DNA from: Caldimicrobium sp. | GTDB lineage: Bacteria > Desulfobacterota > Thermodesulfobacteria > Thermodesulfobacteriales > Thermodesulfobacteriaceae | Length of the DNA stretch: 64,000 nucleotides | Assembly (NCBI GenBank): GCA_009903935.1 | Contig: WYEG01000026.1 | Coordinates: 1-64,000 of the forward strand | Direction of reading: 5' to 3' | Part shown: positions 1 through 9,175 of the stretch, piece after piece | Layout: each line of letters begins with the position of its first letter | Numbering within the stretch: position 1 is the first letter of the stretch | Made by a program: the position numbers and the translations under genes | Notes under the pieces: model-generated | What the model saw: only the letters and a program-made list of their open reading frames with translations | What the model was told of the DNA's origin: nothing | Databases searched by the model: none

Positions 1-1
1 T

Positions 2-133
2 TTGCCTTGGGCTGAGGTAAAAGTTGAACATAATGGTGAAAAAATTGTTCTCTATACTCTAAACGAAGAAGCAGCCAAAAAAGTCCTACAGGAGGCACCT
101 AAAAGTCCTTCTCACTCTAAAAAAAAGAAGTAA
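2..133 (+). CDS. C-terminal end of an unknown protein (5' truncated by window edge)
   Basis: An open frame runs in from the left edge and stops at TAA 131-133, giving the last 43 residues. The tail is charged and ends in a run of lysines (KKKK) after a Pro/Ser-rich stretch, as in basic disordered C-termini. yajC often lies just upstream of secDF, but this tail does not look like YajC. I do not recognise the family from so short a piece. It runs in the same direction as the next gene, with 45 bases between them. Confidence 0.55.
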   Translation: MPWAEVKVEHNGEKIVLYTLNEEAAKKVLQEAPKSPSHSKKKK

Positions 134-178
134 AATAATTTAGCTTTTCACTAAGAGAAAAAAAGGGCAGTATTTATC

Positions 179-973
179 ATGAAAAAAAGGCTAATTTTTA
201 TCACCCTTTGTTTTTATCTACTTTTTAGTTTTGGGCCTCTTTTTGCCCAAAATTCTATCGTAGTTTCTGGTTATCCTTTGTTTAGCCTTGCAAATTTTCT
301 CTTCCCAAAGGCTAAAATATACTCCATACTGCCACCGAAAGGAGATTTTCATCACCACGAGCTAAAACCAAAGGACCTACAGGCTATCAAACAAGCAGAT
401 TTAGTAATCATTGTCGGGACAGAGCCCTGGGCAAAAAGGGTGTTTAGCTTAAAATCAGAGAAAATTTTAAGCTTAGCAAGACCCGAAGAGAAACCCAAGG
501 ACCCACATCTTTGGTTTAGCCTTGATAGAGTTGAAAGACTCGTAAAAGAGCTTTCCAGGTTTGCTGAGAAGAAAGAAGCAGAAAAGGTTTTAGCTGAAGT
601 TCAAGATTTAAAGAAGGAAAGGGCAAAGCTTGCCTCCTGCAAGAATAAAACTTTCTTCCATCTTGGACACCGGGTTTTTTATTATTTAGTTGAGGGGACA
701 GGAATTGAAGAGGTTCCTCTGGTTCCAGCACACCAACATGGGGAGGTTTCTCCTGGAACCCTAATGAAATTCCTTAAAGCCCTTGAAGCAAAAGGTATAA
801 AGCGAGTTCTTGTAAGCTCATCTGAGTTTAAGAACTATGAAAACTATTTTAAGACCAAGGGCTATGAAGTAATTCCTGCCTATTCAGGGGATGAGCCGAT
901 TATAATTTCTTATCAAGATTTTATTAAACATAACATACTTGCTATAAAAAAAGCTTTATACTGTGAGGAGTAG
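179..973 (+). CDS. ZnuA/TroA-like metal-binding periplasmic protein
   Basis: The 264-residue product has an N-terminal signal peptide (about residues 1-23, ending LFAQ), so it is periplasmic. It fits the ABC-transporter metal-binding lipoprotein family (TroA/ZnuA/PsaA, PF01297) and has likely metal ligands spaced as in that family: a His triplet at 58-60 in DFHHHELKP, DPH at 108-110, H161/H164 in HLGH, and a late acidic GDEP segment. Zn or Mn is the usual ligand; which one cannot be told here. There is no lipobox Cys. No ATPase or permease gene is adjacent; secDF follows after only two bases, so the protein is an orphan binding protein or works with a transporter encoded elsewhere. Confidence 0.8.
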   Translation: MKKRLIFITLCFYLLFSFGPLFAQNSIVVSGYPLFSLANFLFPKAKIYSILPPKGDFHHHELKPKDLQAIKQADLVIIVGTEPWAKRVFSLKSEKILSLARPEEKPKDPHLWFSLDRVERLVKELSRFAEKKEAEKVLAEVQDLKKERAKLASCKNKTFFHLGHRVFYYLVEGTGIEEVPLVPAHQHGEVSPGTLMKFLKALEAKGIKRVLVSSSEFKNYENYFKTKGYEVIPAYSGDEPIIISYQDFIKHNILAIKKALYCEE

Positions 974-975
974 AT

Positions 976-3573
976 ATGAGCACAAAGCTAAAGATTAAAA
1001 TCCTTTTGGTTATCCTTTTATCCCTTTTGGCTTTTATCCTTTTACTTCCCACCTTTGTTTTAGACCTTCCACCTTGGTTTACGAAGTATGTTTACCGAGG
1101 TGCTTTAAAGCTTGGGCTTGACCTGAAAGGTGGGGTTCATCTGGTCCTCAAGCCAGATTTTGATAAAGCTTTACAGAATCAGTTTGAAAGCTATCTTCAC
1201 GACCTTGGTAACTCTTTAAAAAAGCCTGGTTTTTCCTTTGAAGTTCAAAAGGAAGGGTTGCAAGCTATCATAAAGCTTAAAGATGATAAAGGAGCTAAAT
1301 ACCTAAAAGATGAGCTCTTGAAAGGACTTAAAGATTTAACCTTGGTTAGCGAAAAAAGGGTTGGGGATGAGGTCCATCTAACCCTTACTCTTTCTCCAGA
1401 AAGGATAAGCTTTATTCAAGAAAACTTAGTAAATCAAGTTCTTGAGGTTCTACGAAATCGTATTGACCAGTTTGGTGTGGCAGAGCCTATCATCACAAAA
1501 CAAGGAAAGGATAAGATCGTTGTCCAGCTACCAGGTGTTAAAGACCCAGAGAGGGCTTTACGGGTTATCGGTCAAACCGCTCAACTTGAGTTTAAGCTTG
1601 TTGACGATGAAGCCATGCAGAGGATAGACCTTACTTCCCTTATGAATTCTTTGCTTCAGAGCGGAAAAGTCAAGGACCCAGAAAACATAGAAGAATGGCG
1701 TAATACCTTAAGACCCTTTCTTCCACCAGATACTGAGTTTTACTTTCTTATCGAAAAGGATAGAGAAAAGAAAGGGCTAAAAAGGATTCCTATCCTTCTT
1801 AAAAAAGAAACTCTTCTTACCGGAGAATACATAAGGAATGCCCAAGTAAGGATCAATCCAGATTTTAACGAGCCCTACGTTTGGGTCCAGTTTAACGAGC
1901 GAGGGGCAAAGATCTTTGAAGCCATAACGAGCGTAAACGTTGGTAAGCGTTTAGCCATTGTGCTTGATGATGTAGTTCGTTCGGCACCTGTTATCAGAGA
2001 AAAGATCTCAGGTGGAGAGGCTCAGATAACTGGCTCTTTCACTATAGAGGAAGCTCAAGACTTAGCCATAGTTTTACGGGCAGGAGCCTTGCCAGCTCCA
2101 GTAAAAATCCTTTCAAACATAACCATTGGTCCATCCTTAGGAAGAGACGCCATTGAAAAGGGTATATTAGCTGGGCTTGTTGGGGCATCGGCTGTCATTC
2201 TTTTTACTATCATTTACTATCGTGTGTCTGGCGTGATCGCTGTCTTTGCCCTGCTTTTAAACATCTACTACCTTTTAGCTTTACTTTCTGCCTTTCAGGC
2301 TACGCTTACTCTTCCTGGCATTGCCGGAATAATCCTAAGCATCGGCATGGGCGTTGATTCAAACGTTCTTATTTTTGAAAGAATGAGGGATGAGTTTAGA
2401 ATAGGTAGAACAGGCTATTCAGCGATTTTTCATGGATATGCCAAAGCCTTTTGGACCATATTTGATGCCCACTTAACAGTCCTTCTAACCTCGTTGATTC
2501 TTTTTATTTTTGGCACAGGACCTATAAGAGGCTTTGCTGTCACTCTTTCGGTCTCGATCATTGTCAACCTCTTTACAGCCATTTTTGTAACCAAGCTTTT
2601 CTATGAATACTACTATGAAAAAGGGAAAAGCTTTAACCTCAAGTTTATGCAGATTTTGACTGAGCCCAACTTTGACTTTATGAGATGGAGAAAGTTTTTT
2701 GGTATCCTTTCAATAATCCTAAGCCTAATTGGGGTTGCGGGGGTTGTTTCTGCCTTTTTAGGTAAAGCTAACCTGGGCATAGATTTTACAGGGGGAACGA
2801 TCCTTTACCTAAAAACCGAAAAGGAACCTGAGCTTGACCGTATTCGCGAGGTGTTAGCTAAGGCTGGGCTAAAAGAATTTTCCCTTCAAGATGTCAAAGG
2901 AGAAAAACTGATACTACTAAAGTTTAAGAGCGAAAAGGAAAGTTTAACCGAAGAAGTGCAGAGAATCCTGAACGTTTTGACATCAGGACTACCTGAGTAT
3001 AAATTTCAGGTTTTAGCCAAAGAAGAAATCGGGGGAGTGATAAGCTCTGAGCTTAAGAACAAAGCCTTTTATGCTATCATTGGGGCTTTAATTGGGCTCA
3101 TCTTATATCTCACCTTTAGGTTTAACTTTTACTTTGGTTTAGCCGCGGGTTTAGCAACATTCCACGATGTTTTAGCCGTCTTTGCTATTTTCTATTTGCT
3201 TGGAAAAGAGATAAACCTTCTATTTATCACAGCCCTTCTTACTATTGCCGGATACTCGCTAACAGACACCGTGGTTATTTTCGATAGGATACGCGAAGTC
3301 ATTTTGAGGGGGGATAAGCTTAACTTTATCTCCTTGGTTAACAAAGCTTTAAACGAGGTTCTGTCAAGAACCATTATAACCACCCTGACCACCCTTTTTG
3401 GTTCGGTTGCTCTTCTGCTATTTGGAGGTGTAGCCTTAAGAGATTTTGCTTTAGCATTAACTTTTGGGTTTATCGTTGGGACTTATAGTTCAATATTCAT
3501 TGCCTCGCCTCTTTTAATGCTTTTCCATAAGGGTAGAGTGCCAGAGCTCAAACCTAAGGAAGAAATAGTGTAA
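976..3573 (+). CDS. secDF: SecD-SecF fusion protein translocase subunit
   Basis: SecDF uses the proton gradient to help SecYEG complete export of preproteins. At 865 residues this is a single-chain fusion; many bacteria have separate secD and secF. The SecD half has a first membrane helix (about 7-30), the LGLDLKGG motif at 46-53, a large periplasmic domain and a helix bundle (about 390-545). The SecF half starts near 570, carries GIDFTGG around 601-607 and ends in five more helices, including the SLTDTVVIFDRIRE motif. The ATG lies two bases after the ZnuA-like stop, with GAGGAG upstream, so the two are co-translated. Confidence 0.96.
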   Translation: MSTKLKIKILLVILLSLLAFILLLPTFVLDLPPWFTKYVYRGALKLGLDLKGGVHLVLKPDFDKALQNQFESYLHDLGNSLKKPGFSFEVQKEGLQAIIKLKDDKGAKYLKDELLKGLKDLTLVSEKRVGDEVHLTLTLSPERISFIQENLVNQVLEVLRNRIDQFGVAEPIITKQGKDKIVVQLPGVKDPERALRVIGQTAQLEFKLVDDEAMQRIDLTSLMNSLLQSGKVKDPENIEEWRNTLRPFLPPDTEFYFLIEKDREKKGLKRIPILLKKETLLTGEYIRNAQVRINPDFNEPYVWVQFNERGAKIFEAITSVNVGKRLAIVLDDVVRSAPVIREKISGGEAQITGSFTIEEAQDLAIVLRAGALPAPVKILSNITIGPSLGRDAIEKGILAGLVGASAVILFTIIYYRVSGVIAVFALLLNIYYLLALLSAFQATLTLPGIAGIILSIGMGVDSNVLIFERMRDEFRIGRTGYSAIFHGYAKAFWTIFDAHLTVLLTSLILFIFGTGPIRGFAVTLSVSIIVNLFTAIFVTKLFYEYYYEKGKSFNLKFMQILTEPNFDFMRWRKFFGILSIILSLIGVAGVVSAFLGKANLGIDFTGGTILYLKTEKEPELDRIREVLAKAGLKEFSLQDVKGEKLILLKFKSEKESLTEEVQRILNVLTSGLPEYKFQVLAKEEIGGVISSELKNKAFYAIIGALIGLILYLTFRFNFYFGLAAGLATFHDVLAVFAIFYLLGKEINLLFITALLTIAGYSLTDTVVIFDRIREVILRGDKLNFISLVNKALNEVLSRTIITTLTTLFGSVALLLFGGVALRDFALALTFGFIVGTYSSIFIASPLLMLFHKGRVPELKPKEEIV

Positions 3574-3614
3574 AATTAAACATAAATTTAAACTGAAAAA
3601 AGGAGGGGTAGGAG

Positions 3615-3833
3615 ATGCCAATCTATGAGTTTGAATGTGAAGAGTGCGGTAAGGTCTTTGAAGAGCTTGTTTTGGGAAGTAATGCCTCTAATGTAAAATG
3701 TAAAAACTGCGGGAGCCAAAAGATAAGGAAACTGATCTCCCAGGTTGCCTTTAAATCAAGCGGTAAATTTGTTTCGGCGTCCTCTTCAGGATGCAGTGGC
3801 TGCTCAGGTGGTTCTTGTAGCACCTGCAAATAG
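3615..3833 (+). CDS. FmdB-family zinc-ribbon protein
   Basis: This is a 72-residue protein starting MPIYEFECEECG, the signature of the FmdB putative regulatory family (PF09723). Two CxxC knuckles (C8/C11 and C29/C32) should bind one zinc. The C-terminus is a low-complexity Ser/Gly/Cys tail with five further cysteines, common in this family. AGGAGGGG precedes the ATG. The family's molecular role is not established; it is often found next to unrelated housekeeping genes, as here between secDF and hemC. Confidence 0.9.
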   Translation: MPIYEFECEECGKVFEELVLGSNASNVKCKNCGSQKIRKLISQVAFKSSGKFVSASSSGCSGCSGGSCSTCK

Positions 3834-3845
3834 GAGGTAAGCACA

Positions 3846-4757
3846 TTGCATTTACGAGTTGGCACAAGAGGTAGTAAACTTGCCCTTGCCCAAACTGATT
3901 GGGTGATTTCTAAATTAAAAAGCTTTTATCCTACCCTTGAGGTAGAAAAAGTCATCATTAAAACAACGGGTGACAAAATCCTTGATAGTCCTTTAAGTAA
4001 AATTGGGGGGAAGGGGCTTTTCGTAAAGGAAATCGAGGAAGCTCTTTTGCGAGGGAAGATAGATTTTGCAGTCCATAGCATGAAGGATGTCCCTTCACAA
4101 ATACCTAACGGTCTTGAAGTAAGCATCATTCCAAAGAGGGAATCTCCTTTTGATGTTTGGGTCTCAAAGTTTGACAGTGTAATGAGCCTTCCCTCTTCTG
4201 CTAAGGTTGGAACAAGTAGCCTTAGAAGAAGCGTTCAAATAAAAAGATTACGAAAGGATTTGGAAGTTCTGACCCTTCGAGGAAATGTTGATACAAGATT
4301 AAGAAAGGTTAATGAAGGCTCATATGATGGGATCATCCTTGCTGAGGCTGGTTTAAAAAGACTTGGAATAAAGGTAGAATATAAAAAATTTTCTTTAGAA
4401 GAAATGATCCCTGCCGTAGGGCAGGGCGCCTTAGGCATTGAGATAAGAAGTGAGGATAAGGAACTAAAGGAACTTTTGCTTAAAGCTTTACATTCACCTG
4501 AGACATCTCTTTGTGTTACTGCGGAAAGGGCTTTCCTTAGAGTCATGGAGGGAGGATGTCAAGTTCCTCTTGGGGCTTATGCCTATCTTAAAGACGGAGA
4601 GCTTTTCATAATTGGCTTTATCAGCGACTTACAAGCTGAGAGATTTTACCGAGAAGCTATGCAAGGTCCGGCGCACGAAGCAAACAAGCTTGGGGAAGCC
4701 TTGGCAAAAAGGCTATTAGACCTCGGGGGTAGGGATATTTTAAAGGAATTGATTTAA
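3846..4757 (+). CDS. hemC: Hydroxymethylbilane synthase (porphobilinogen deaminase)
   Basis: The enzyme polymerises four porphobilinogens into hydroxymethylbilane in tetrapyrrole synthesis. The 303 residues match the usual length. Visible are the N-terminal RVGTRGSKLALAQ motif, SLRRSVQ, and the EGGCQVPLGA motif whose C238 carries the dipyrromethane cofactor. Translation starts at TTG, placed by the AGGAGGTAA Shine-Dalgarno that overlaps the end of the FmdB gene. The next gene is the methyltransferase/synthase fusion acting on its product, so the two form a pathway pair. Confidence 0.96.
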   Translation: MHLRVGTRGSKLALAQTDWVISKLKSFYPTLEVEKVIIKTTGDKILDSPLSKIGGKGLFVKEIEEALLRGKIDFAVHSMKDVPSQIPNGLEVSIIPKRESPFDVWVSKFDSVMSLPSSAKVGTSSLRRSVQIKRLRKDLEVLTLRGNVDTRLRKVNEGSYDGIILAEAGLKRLGIKVEYKKFSLEEMIPAVGQGALGIEIRSEDKELKELLLKALHSPETSLCVTAERAFLRVMEGGCQVPLGAYAYLKDGELFIIGFISDLQAERFYREAMQGPAHEANKLGEALAKRLLDLGGRDILKELI

Positions 4758-4779
4758 TTTTTTTATAGGAGTTAAAGTT

Positions 4780-6294
4780 ATGCCCAAGAAAGGAAAAGTT
4801 TATCTTGTTGGGGCAGGCCCAGGGGACCCTGGTTTAATCACCCTCAAAGGGCTAAAAGTCTTAGAAAAAGCGGATACGGTGATCTATGATTATTTAGCAA
4901 ACCCTGAGCTTCTCTCCCATTGTCGTGAAGATGCGGAGCTAATCTATGTGGGTAAAAAAGGCGGAAGTCATACCATGTCTCAGGAGGAGATAAATAAACT
5001 CCTTGCGAAAAAAGCCCTTGAAGGAAAGCTTGTAGTTAGGCTAAAAGGGGGGGACCCCTTTCTATTTGGTAGGGGAGGGGAAGAAATTGAGGAGTTGATT
5101 AAACATGGCATTCCTTTTGAGGTTATCCCGGGAGTTACTTCTGCTATTGCTGTGCCAGCCTATGCAGGGATACCTGTTACCCACAGGAACTTTACTTCAA
5201 CTTTAGCCATAGTTACAGGGCACGAAGCTGAGGGCAAGGAAGAAAGTAGGATTGATTTTAGCGCCTTAGCTAAACTCGGCACCCTTGTCTTTCTTATGGG
5301 TGTTAAAAACTTGCCTTATATCGTAGGAAATTTGATCAAGGAAGGAAAGAGCCAAGATACCCCTTGTGCGGTTATTCAGTGGGGAACAACGCCAAAGCAA
5401 AAAGTAGCAACCGGCACCTTAGAAAACATAGTTGATAGAGTTGCCGAAGCTGGCATTACGGCTCCAGCCATTATCGTTGTGGGAGAGGTGGTGTCCCTTC
5501 GTGAGAAGTTTAAATGGTTTGAGAACAAGCCTCTTTTTGGGAAAAGGATCCTTGTTACGCGCACAAGAGAGCAGGCAAGTAGATTAAAAGAAGCCTTGGT
5601 TGAGCTTGGAGCTCAAGTCTTTGAAGTTCCAACCATAAGAGTAGAATACATCTTAAACGATGAAACCTTGACCAAACTTAAGGAACTTCCAAAATACGAT
5701 TGGTTGGTCTTTACTTCGGAAAACGGAGTTTTAGCCTTTTTCTCAGCCCTTGCTAAATTGGACCTTGACCTAAGGTTTATAGCAAATCAGAAGGTCGCCG
5801 TCATTGGACCAGGAACAGAGTCTGCATTAAAAAAATACTTTATTAAACCAGACCTTATACCTGAGAAAGATTACACCCAAGAGGGGCTTTTGTCAGCCTT
5901 TTCTTCAGTAGAATTAAAAGGAAAAAAAATACTTTTGCTCAGAGCAAAGGTAGCAAGAGATGTCTTGCCCAAGGGTTTAGCAGAGCTCGGTGCTAATGTA
6001 GAAATTTTACCCATCTATGAAACAAAGCTTCCCGAAGAAAGTAAAGAAAAGCTTTTATCGATCCTTAGGCAAGGGGTAGATGTTATCACTTTTACGAGCT
6101 CTTCCACAGTGGAGAACTTTTTTAAACTCTTAGAAGGCACGGAAGTTAAACCCTCTAAGGTTTTGTTTGCTGTGATAGGACCTATAACAGCAAACACTTT
6201 AAGACAGTATGGGTTTGAGCCAGAGATCATAGCTAAGGAAAACACTATACCAGGGCTTGTTTCCGCAATCCTTGAATATTTTGAAAGAGGGTAG
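4780..6294 (+). CDS. cobA-hemD: Uroporphyrinogen-III C-methyltransferase / uroporphyrinogen-III synthase fusion
   Basis: The protein has two domains in 504 residues. Residues 1-240 are a SUMT methyltransferase, with VGAGPGDPGLITLKG at the N-terminus and the RLKGGDPFLFGRGGEE motif, making precorrin-2 from uroporphyrinogen III. Residues from about 247 on form the HemD synthase (start GKRILVTRTREQA), which closes the hydroxymethylbilane made by HemC. The product can feed siroheme (for sulfite reductase), cobalamin or alternative heme synthesis; siroheme is likely in a sulfur-metabolising anaerobe, but that is inference. The fusion is known in clostridia and deltaproteobacteria. Confidence 0.94.
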   Translation: MPKKGKVYLVGAGPGDPGLITLKGLKVLEKADTVIYDYLANPELLSHCREDAELIYVGKKGGSHTMSQEEINKLLAKKALEGKLVVRLKGGDPFLFGRGGEEIEELIKHGIPFEVIPGVTSAIAVPAYAGIPVTHRNFTSTLAIVTGHEAEGKEESRIDFSALAKLGTLVFLMGVKNLPYIVGNLIKEGKSQDTPCAVIQWGTTPKQKVATGTLENIVDRVAEAGITAPAIIVVGEVVSLREKFKWFENKPLFGKRILVTRTREQASRLKEALVELGAQVFEVPTIRVEYILNDETLTKLKELPKYDWLVFTSENGVLAFFSALAKLDLDLRFIANQKVAVIGPGTESALKKYFIKPDLIPEKDYTQEGLLSAFSSVELKGKKILLLRAKVARDVLPKGLAELGANVEILPIYETKLPEESKEKLLSILRQGVDVITFTSSSTVENFFKLLEGTEVKPSKVLFAVIGPITANTLRQYGFEPEIIAKENTIPGLVSAILEYFERG

Positions 6295-6303
6295 GGACGA
6301 GGT

Positions 6304-7530
6304 ATGAAAGAGGAGATAAAAAAGGCTTTATCCATATTAAAAAGAGGGGTTGTTGACCTGATTGAAGAAGAGGAGCTTATCGCTAAGCTTGAGAGGTCAA
6401 TCAAAGAAGGTAAACCCCTTAGGATTAAGGCTGGTTTTGACCCGACCGCTCCGGACTTACACCTTGGGCATACTGTGCTTCTTCGAAAGCTTAAGCAATT
6501 TCAAGACCTTGGTCATGAGGTGTATTTCTTGATCGGAGACTTTACCGCCATGATCGGAGACCCAACCGGAAGGTCTGAAACACGAAAAGCCTTAAGCAGA
6601 GAACAGGTTTTGGAGAACGCAAAAACCTATAAAGAACAGGTTTTTAAGATCCTTGACCCAGAAAAGACTAAGGTTGTGTTTAATAGTAGTTGGTTTTCTC
6701 GCATGACCGCAGAGGATATCATAAGGCTTTGTGCAAAGTATACCTTAGCAAGGATCCTTGAAAGAGAAGATTTTAAAAAGCGTTATCAAGAGGGTATCCC
6801 CATCTGTCTTCATGAACTAATTTATCCTCTCTTCCAAGCCTATGATTCTGTGGCTTTACAAGCTGATGTAGAGCTTGGGGGAACAGACCAGCTTTTTAAC
6901 CTTCTTATCGGAAGAGACATCCAGCGGGAGTACGGGCAGGAGCCCCAGGTGGTTATGACTTTGCCCTTGCTTGAAGGTCTTGATGGCGTCCAGAAGATGA
7001 GCAAAAGCCTTGGAAACTATGTAGGTATTATGGAACCACCCTTTGAGATGTACGGAAAGCTTATGTCCATACCTGACCACTTAATGTGGAAGTATTTTGA
7101 GCTTTTGACGGATATCCCTCTTGAGGACGTGGCAAGGATGAAAGAGGAAGTAGAAAAAGGAGTTCTACATCCTAAAAAGGTCAAACAGCTCCTTGCGCGA
7201 ACGATCGTTTCTCAATACCATAGCAAAGAGGATGCTAAAAGGGCTGAAGAGGAGTTTGAACGTGTATTTAGTAGAAAAGAAGCCCCAACCGAAGTTGAAA
7301 CCGTTGAAGTTAAGGCCGGCACAATTTATTTGCCCAAGTTTTTAAAAGAGCTCGGAATTACTAAAAGTTCTTCCGAGGCAAAAAGATTAATTGCTCAGCG
7401 CGCCATAGACCTTGATCATAAAACAGTTGAATCAGAAGAGATTTCCCTAAGCCCTGGAACTTACTTCCTCCGTGTAGGAAAAAAGAGATTTTTAAAACTT
7501 GTAGTATCACCATCTCAGCCTGAGGGATAA
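6304..7530 (+). CDS. tyrS: Tyrosyl-tRNA synthetase
   Basis: This class I aminoacyl-tRNA synthetase of 408 residues has the ATP-binding HIGH-type motif HLGH at 53-56, a KMSKS motif exactly at 231-235, and a C-terminal S4-like RNA-binding domain (about 340-400, [20 protein letters not shown]). The tyrosine-site [14 protein letters not shown] segment is present. It starts nine bases after cobA-hemD and overlaps nothing. The sequence resembles the TyrZ/long-insert bacterial form. Confidence 0.96.
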   Translation: MKEEIKKALSILKRGVVDLIEEEELIAKLERSIKEGKPLRIKAGFDPTAPDLHLGHTVLLRKLKQFQDLGHEVYFLIGDFTAMIGDPTGRSETRKALSREQVLENAKTYKEQVFKILDPEKTKVVFNSSWFSRMTAEDIIRLCAKYTLARILEREDFKKRYQEGIPICLHELIYPLFQAYDSVALQADVELGGTDQLFNLLIGRDIQREYGQEPQVVMTLPLLEGLDGVQKMSKSLGNYVGIMEPPFEMYGKLMSIPDHLMWKYFELLTDIPLEDVARMKEEVEKGVLHPKKVKQLLARTIVSQYHSKEDAKRAEEEFERVFSRKEAPTEVETVEVKAGTIYLPKFLKELGITKSSSEAKRLIAQRAIDLDHKTVESEEISLSPGTYFLRVGKKRFLKLVVSPSQPEG

Positions 7531-7556
7531 CGCGGGAAGCTAACCAAACTTAGCAG

Positions 7557-8639
7557 ATGCCTATATTTACTCCCCTTCAGATTGAAAAGCTTGTCGACCT
7601 TGCGAGCCAAGGTAGGATCGCCCCGGTATACATCTTCATAGGTCCTTATCCTTTGATAGAGGAAAAGGCTAAAAGAATTTTAGATGTTCTTCTCAACCAA
7701 GGGTCTACGCTTGAGGTCTATGATTTAAGAACGCAAGAGGGGAAGAAGGAATTTTCTCAGATTAAAGGCTATCAAGAGGGATTGTTTGGTTTTAGAAAGG
7801 TTTATTTAGTCTATGGTGCTGAAGAGATCTCACAAAATAAGGCAAAGGAGATGATAGAAAATCTTTCCCGTTATGAAAAGCCACCTTTTAGTTGGTTTTT
7901 ACTTTCTGAGAATTTCACTGAGGCTCATCCTTTATACCAATACGCTACGGAAAAAGGGGCCATCATTCCTTTCCCCAGCCGAAGGAAGGAAGACCTTCTT
8001 GAGATGGAGCTCACCCATGAGCTTAAGAAGAATAACTGCACCATGAACAAAGAGGTAGCTCAGCTATTTTTATCCCTTGTCGGTGATGACTATCATCATT
8101 TCAAAAATGAACTCCAAAAATTACTCCTTTATGTTGGGCAGGGCACTGAGATTTCCGAGAGCGATGTTCTTCAAATCGTTGTCCCCTACTCAAGTTCAGC
8201 CCTTTTTTTGATTGGAGATGCCCTTTTTAACAAAGGACCAAATCAAACTCTCAAGCTAATCGAAGGTTTGCTCGATGCCAAAACAGAACCAACGGCTATA
8301 ATTGCCTATTTATACAAACACTTCAAAAAAATGGAAACTTTAAAAGAGTTTTTGGTCGAACATCCAGAGATTGAGAAGGAAAATTATTATTCTGCGTTTA
8401 TGAAGAAATGGCAAGAAATTAAGGGTAATCCTGCTATAAGCATATCTCCTATTCTTGCCGAAACCCATCCTTACAGTCTATTCACAATGAAAGCCCATCT
8501 CAAAAAAGTAAAAAACTTTGCCCCTTTATTTCAAGCCCTTTTCCAAGCAGAGCTCTCCTTTAAGCGTGAATTTAGAAAACCTGAAGAGGTTTTCCTTAAG
8601 CTAATTCTTGACTTATGGAGGTCAATAGAACCACATTAA
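7557..8639 (+). CDS. holA: DNA polymerase III delta subunit
   Basis: At 360 residues it is the size of HolA, the clamp-loader wrench that opens the beta clamp. The N-terminal half has the degenerate AAA+ fold pattern (PVYIFIGPYPLIEEKAKRIL, then VYLVYGAEEI) without Walker residues, as in the family, and a helical C-terminal collar. The assignment rests on overall pattern rather than a catalytic motif. Its stop codon TAA shares four bases (8636-8639) with the stop of the convergent Fe-S gene, leaving no room for a terminator. Confidence 0.85.
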   Translation: MPIFTPLQIEKLVDLASQGRIAPVYIFIGPYPLIEEKAKRILDVLLNQGSTLEVYDLRTQEGKKEFSQIKGYQEGLFGFRKVYLVYGAEEISQNKAKEMIENLSRYEKPPFSWFLLSENFTEAHPLYQYATEKGAIIPFPSRRKEDLLEMELTHELKKNNCTMNKEVAQLFLSLVGDDYHHFKNELQKLLLYVGQGTEISESDVLQIVVPYSSSALFLIGDALFNKGPNQTLKLIEGLLDAKTEPTAIIAYLYKHFKKMETLKEFLVEHPEIEKENYYSAFMKKWQEIKGNPAISISPILAETHPYSLFTMKAHLKKVKNFAPLFQALFQAELSFKREFRKPEEVFLKLILDLWRSIEPH

Positions 8640-9175
8640 CTTAATGTTTCCCTTAGAAATTTTTCAGTTTTATTATCCAAATAGGGACATTGCGCGGGGT
8701 CAGCATCTCCGGTTGTTAAGGCGCTGGCAAAGGCAAGACAACTCAGAAACCCGCATTCCTTGCAGTTAGTTTTAGGCAAAAGCTTATAGATTTCTAACGG
8801 GTTTGGTCTTTGAACAGGCTTAAAGCTTGGTTGAATTTCGGACCTCTTCTCCCAAATTCCCTCTAAATAATCTTTTAGGCTTTTCCAAACTTCACATGCC
8901 TCGTCTTTGTCAGAAACAAGGGCAAAGCTTACTTCATTTTTAGAAAGAAATACTTTATAATCCTTCCCATTATGCTGATATTTAAAGATGATCTTTTCTT
9001 GCGGTTCAAAGTATAAGGTTTTAGCTACTGCCCTTAGATAAGGAAAAAGAGGGGTTAAGTCTATGTCTAACTTGACTAGGCCTTTGTAGCATCCTTTAGC
9101 AGGATAGCAATAAGCTTGTTCTAAGCGAAGAAGCTCATCTTCATTCATCAAAGATGGAAAAAATTTCTCTTCCAT
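8636..9175 (-). CDS. Protein with a single [4Fe-4S] domain (PF04060 type)
   Basis: A protein of 179 residues whose C-terminal region reads KTNCKECGFLSCLAFA, a ten-residue gap, then QCPYL. This is the C-x2-C-x4-C-x16-C pattern of the FeS domain in RnfB and the corrinoid Fe-S protein AcsC. The first ~125 residues match nothing I know. An in-frame ATG at 9148 is an alternative start. The gene overlaps the end of the upstream ParB-like gene by 35 bases (8 with the later start), so translation is coupled. Function unknown; an electron-transfer or corrinoid-related role is only a guess. Confidence 0.75.
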   Translation of the reverse strand: MEEKFFPSLMNEDELLRLEQAYCYPAKGCYKGLVKLDIDLTPLFPYLRAVAKTLYFEPQEKIIFKYQHNGKDYKVFLSKNEVSFALVSDKDEACEVWKSLKDYLEGIWEKRSEIQPSFKPVQRPNPLEIYKLLPKTNCKECGFLSCLAFASALTTGDADPAQCPYLDNKTEKFLRETLS

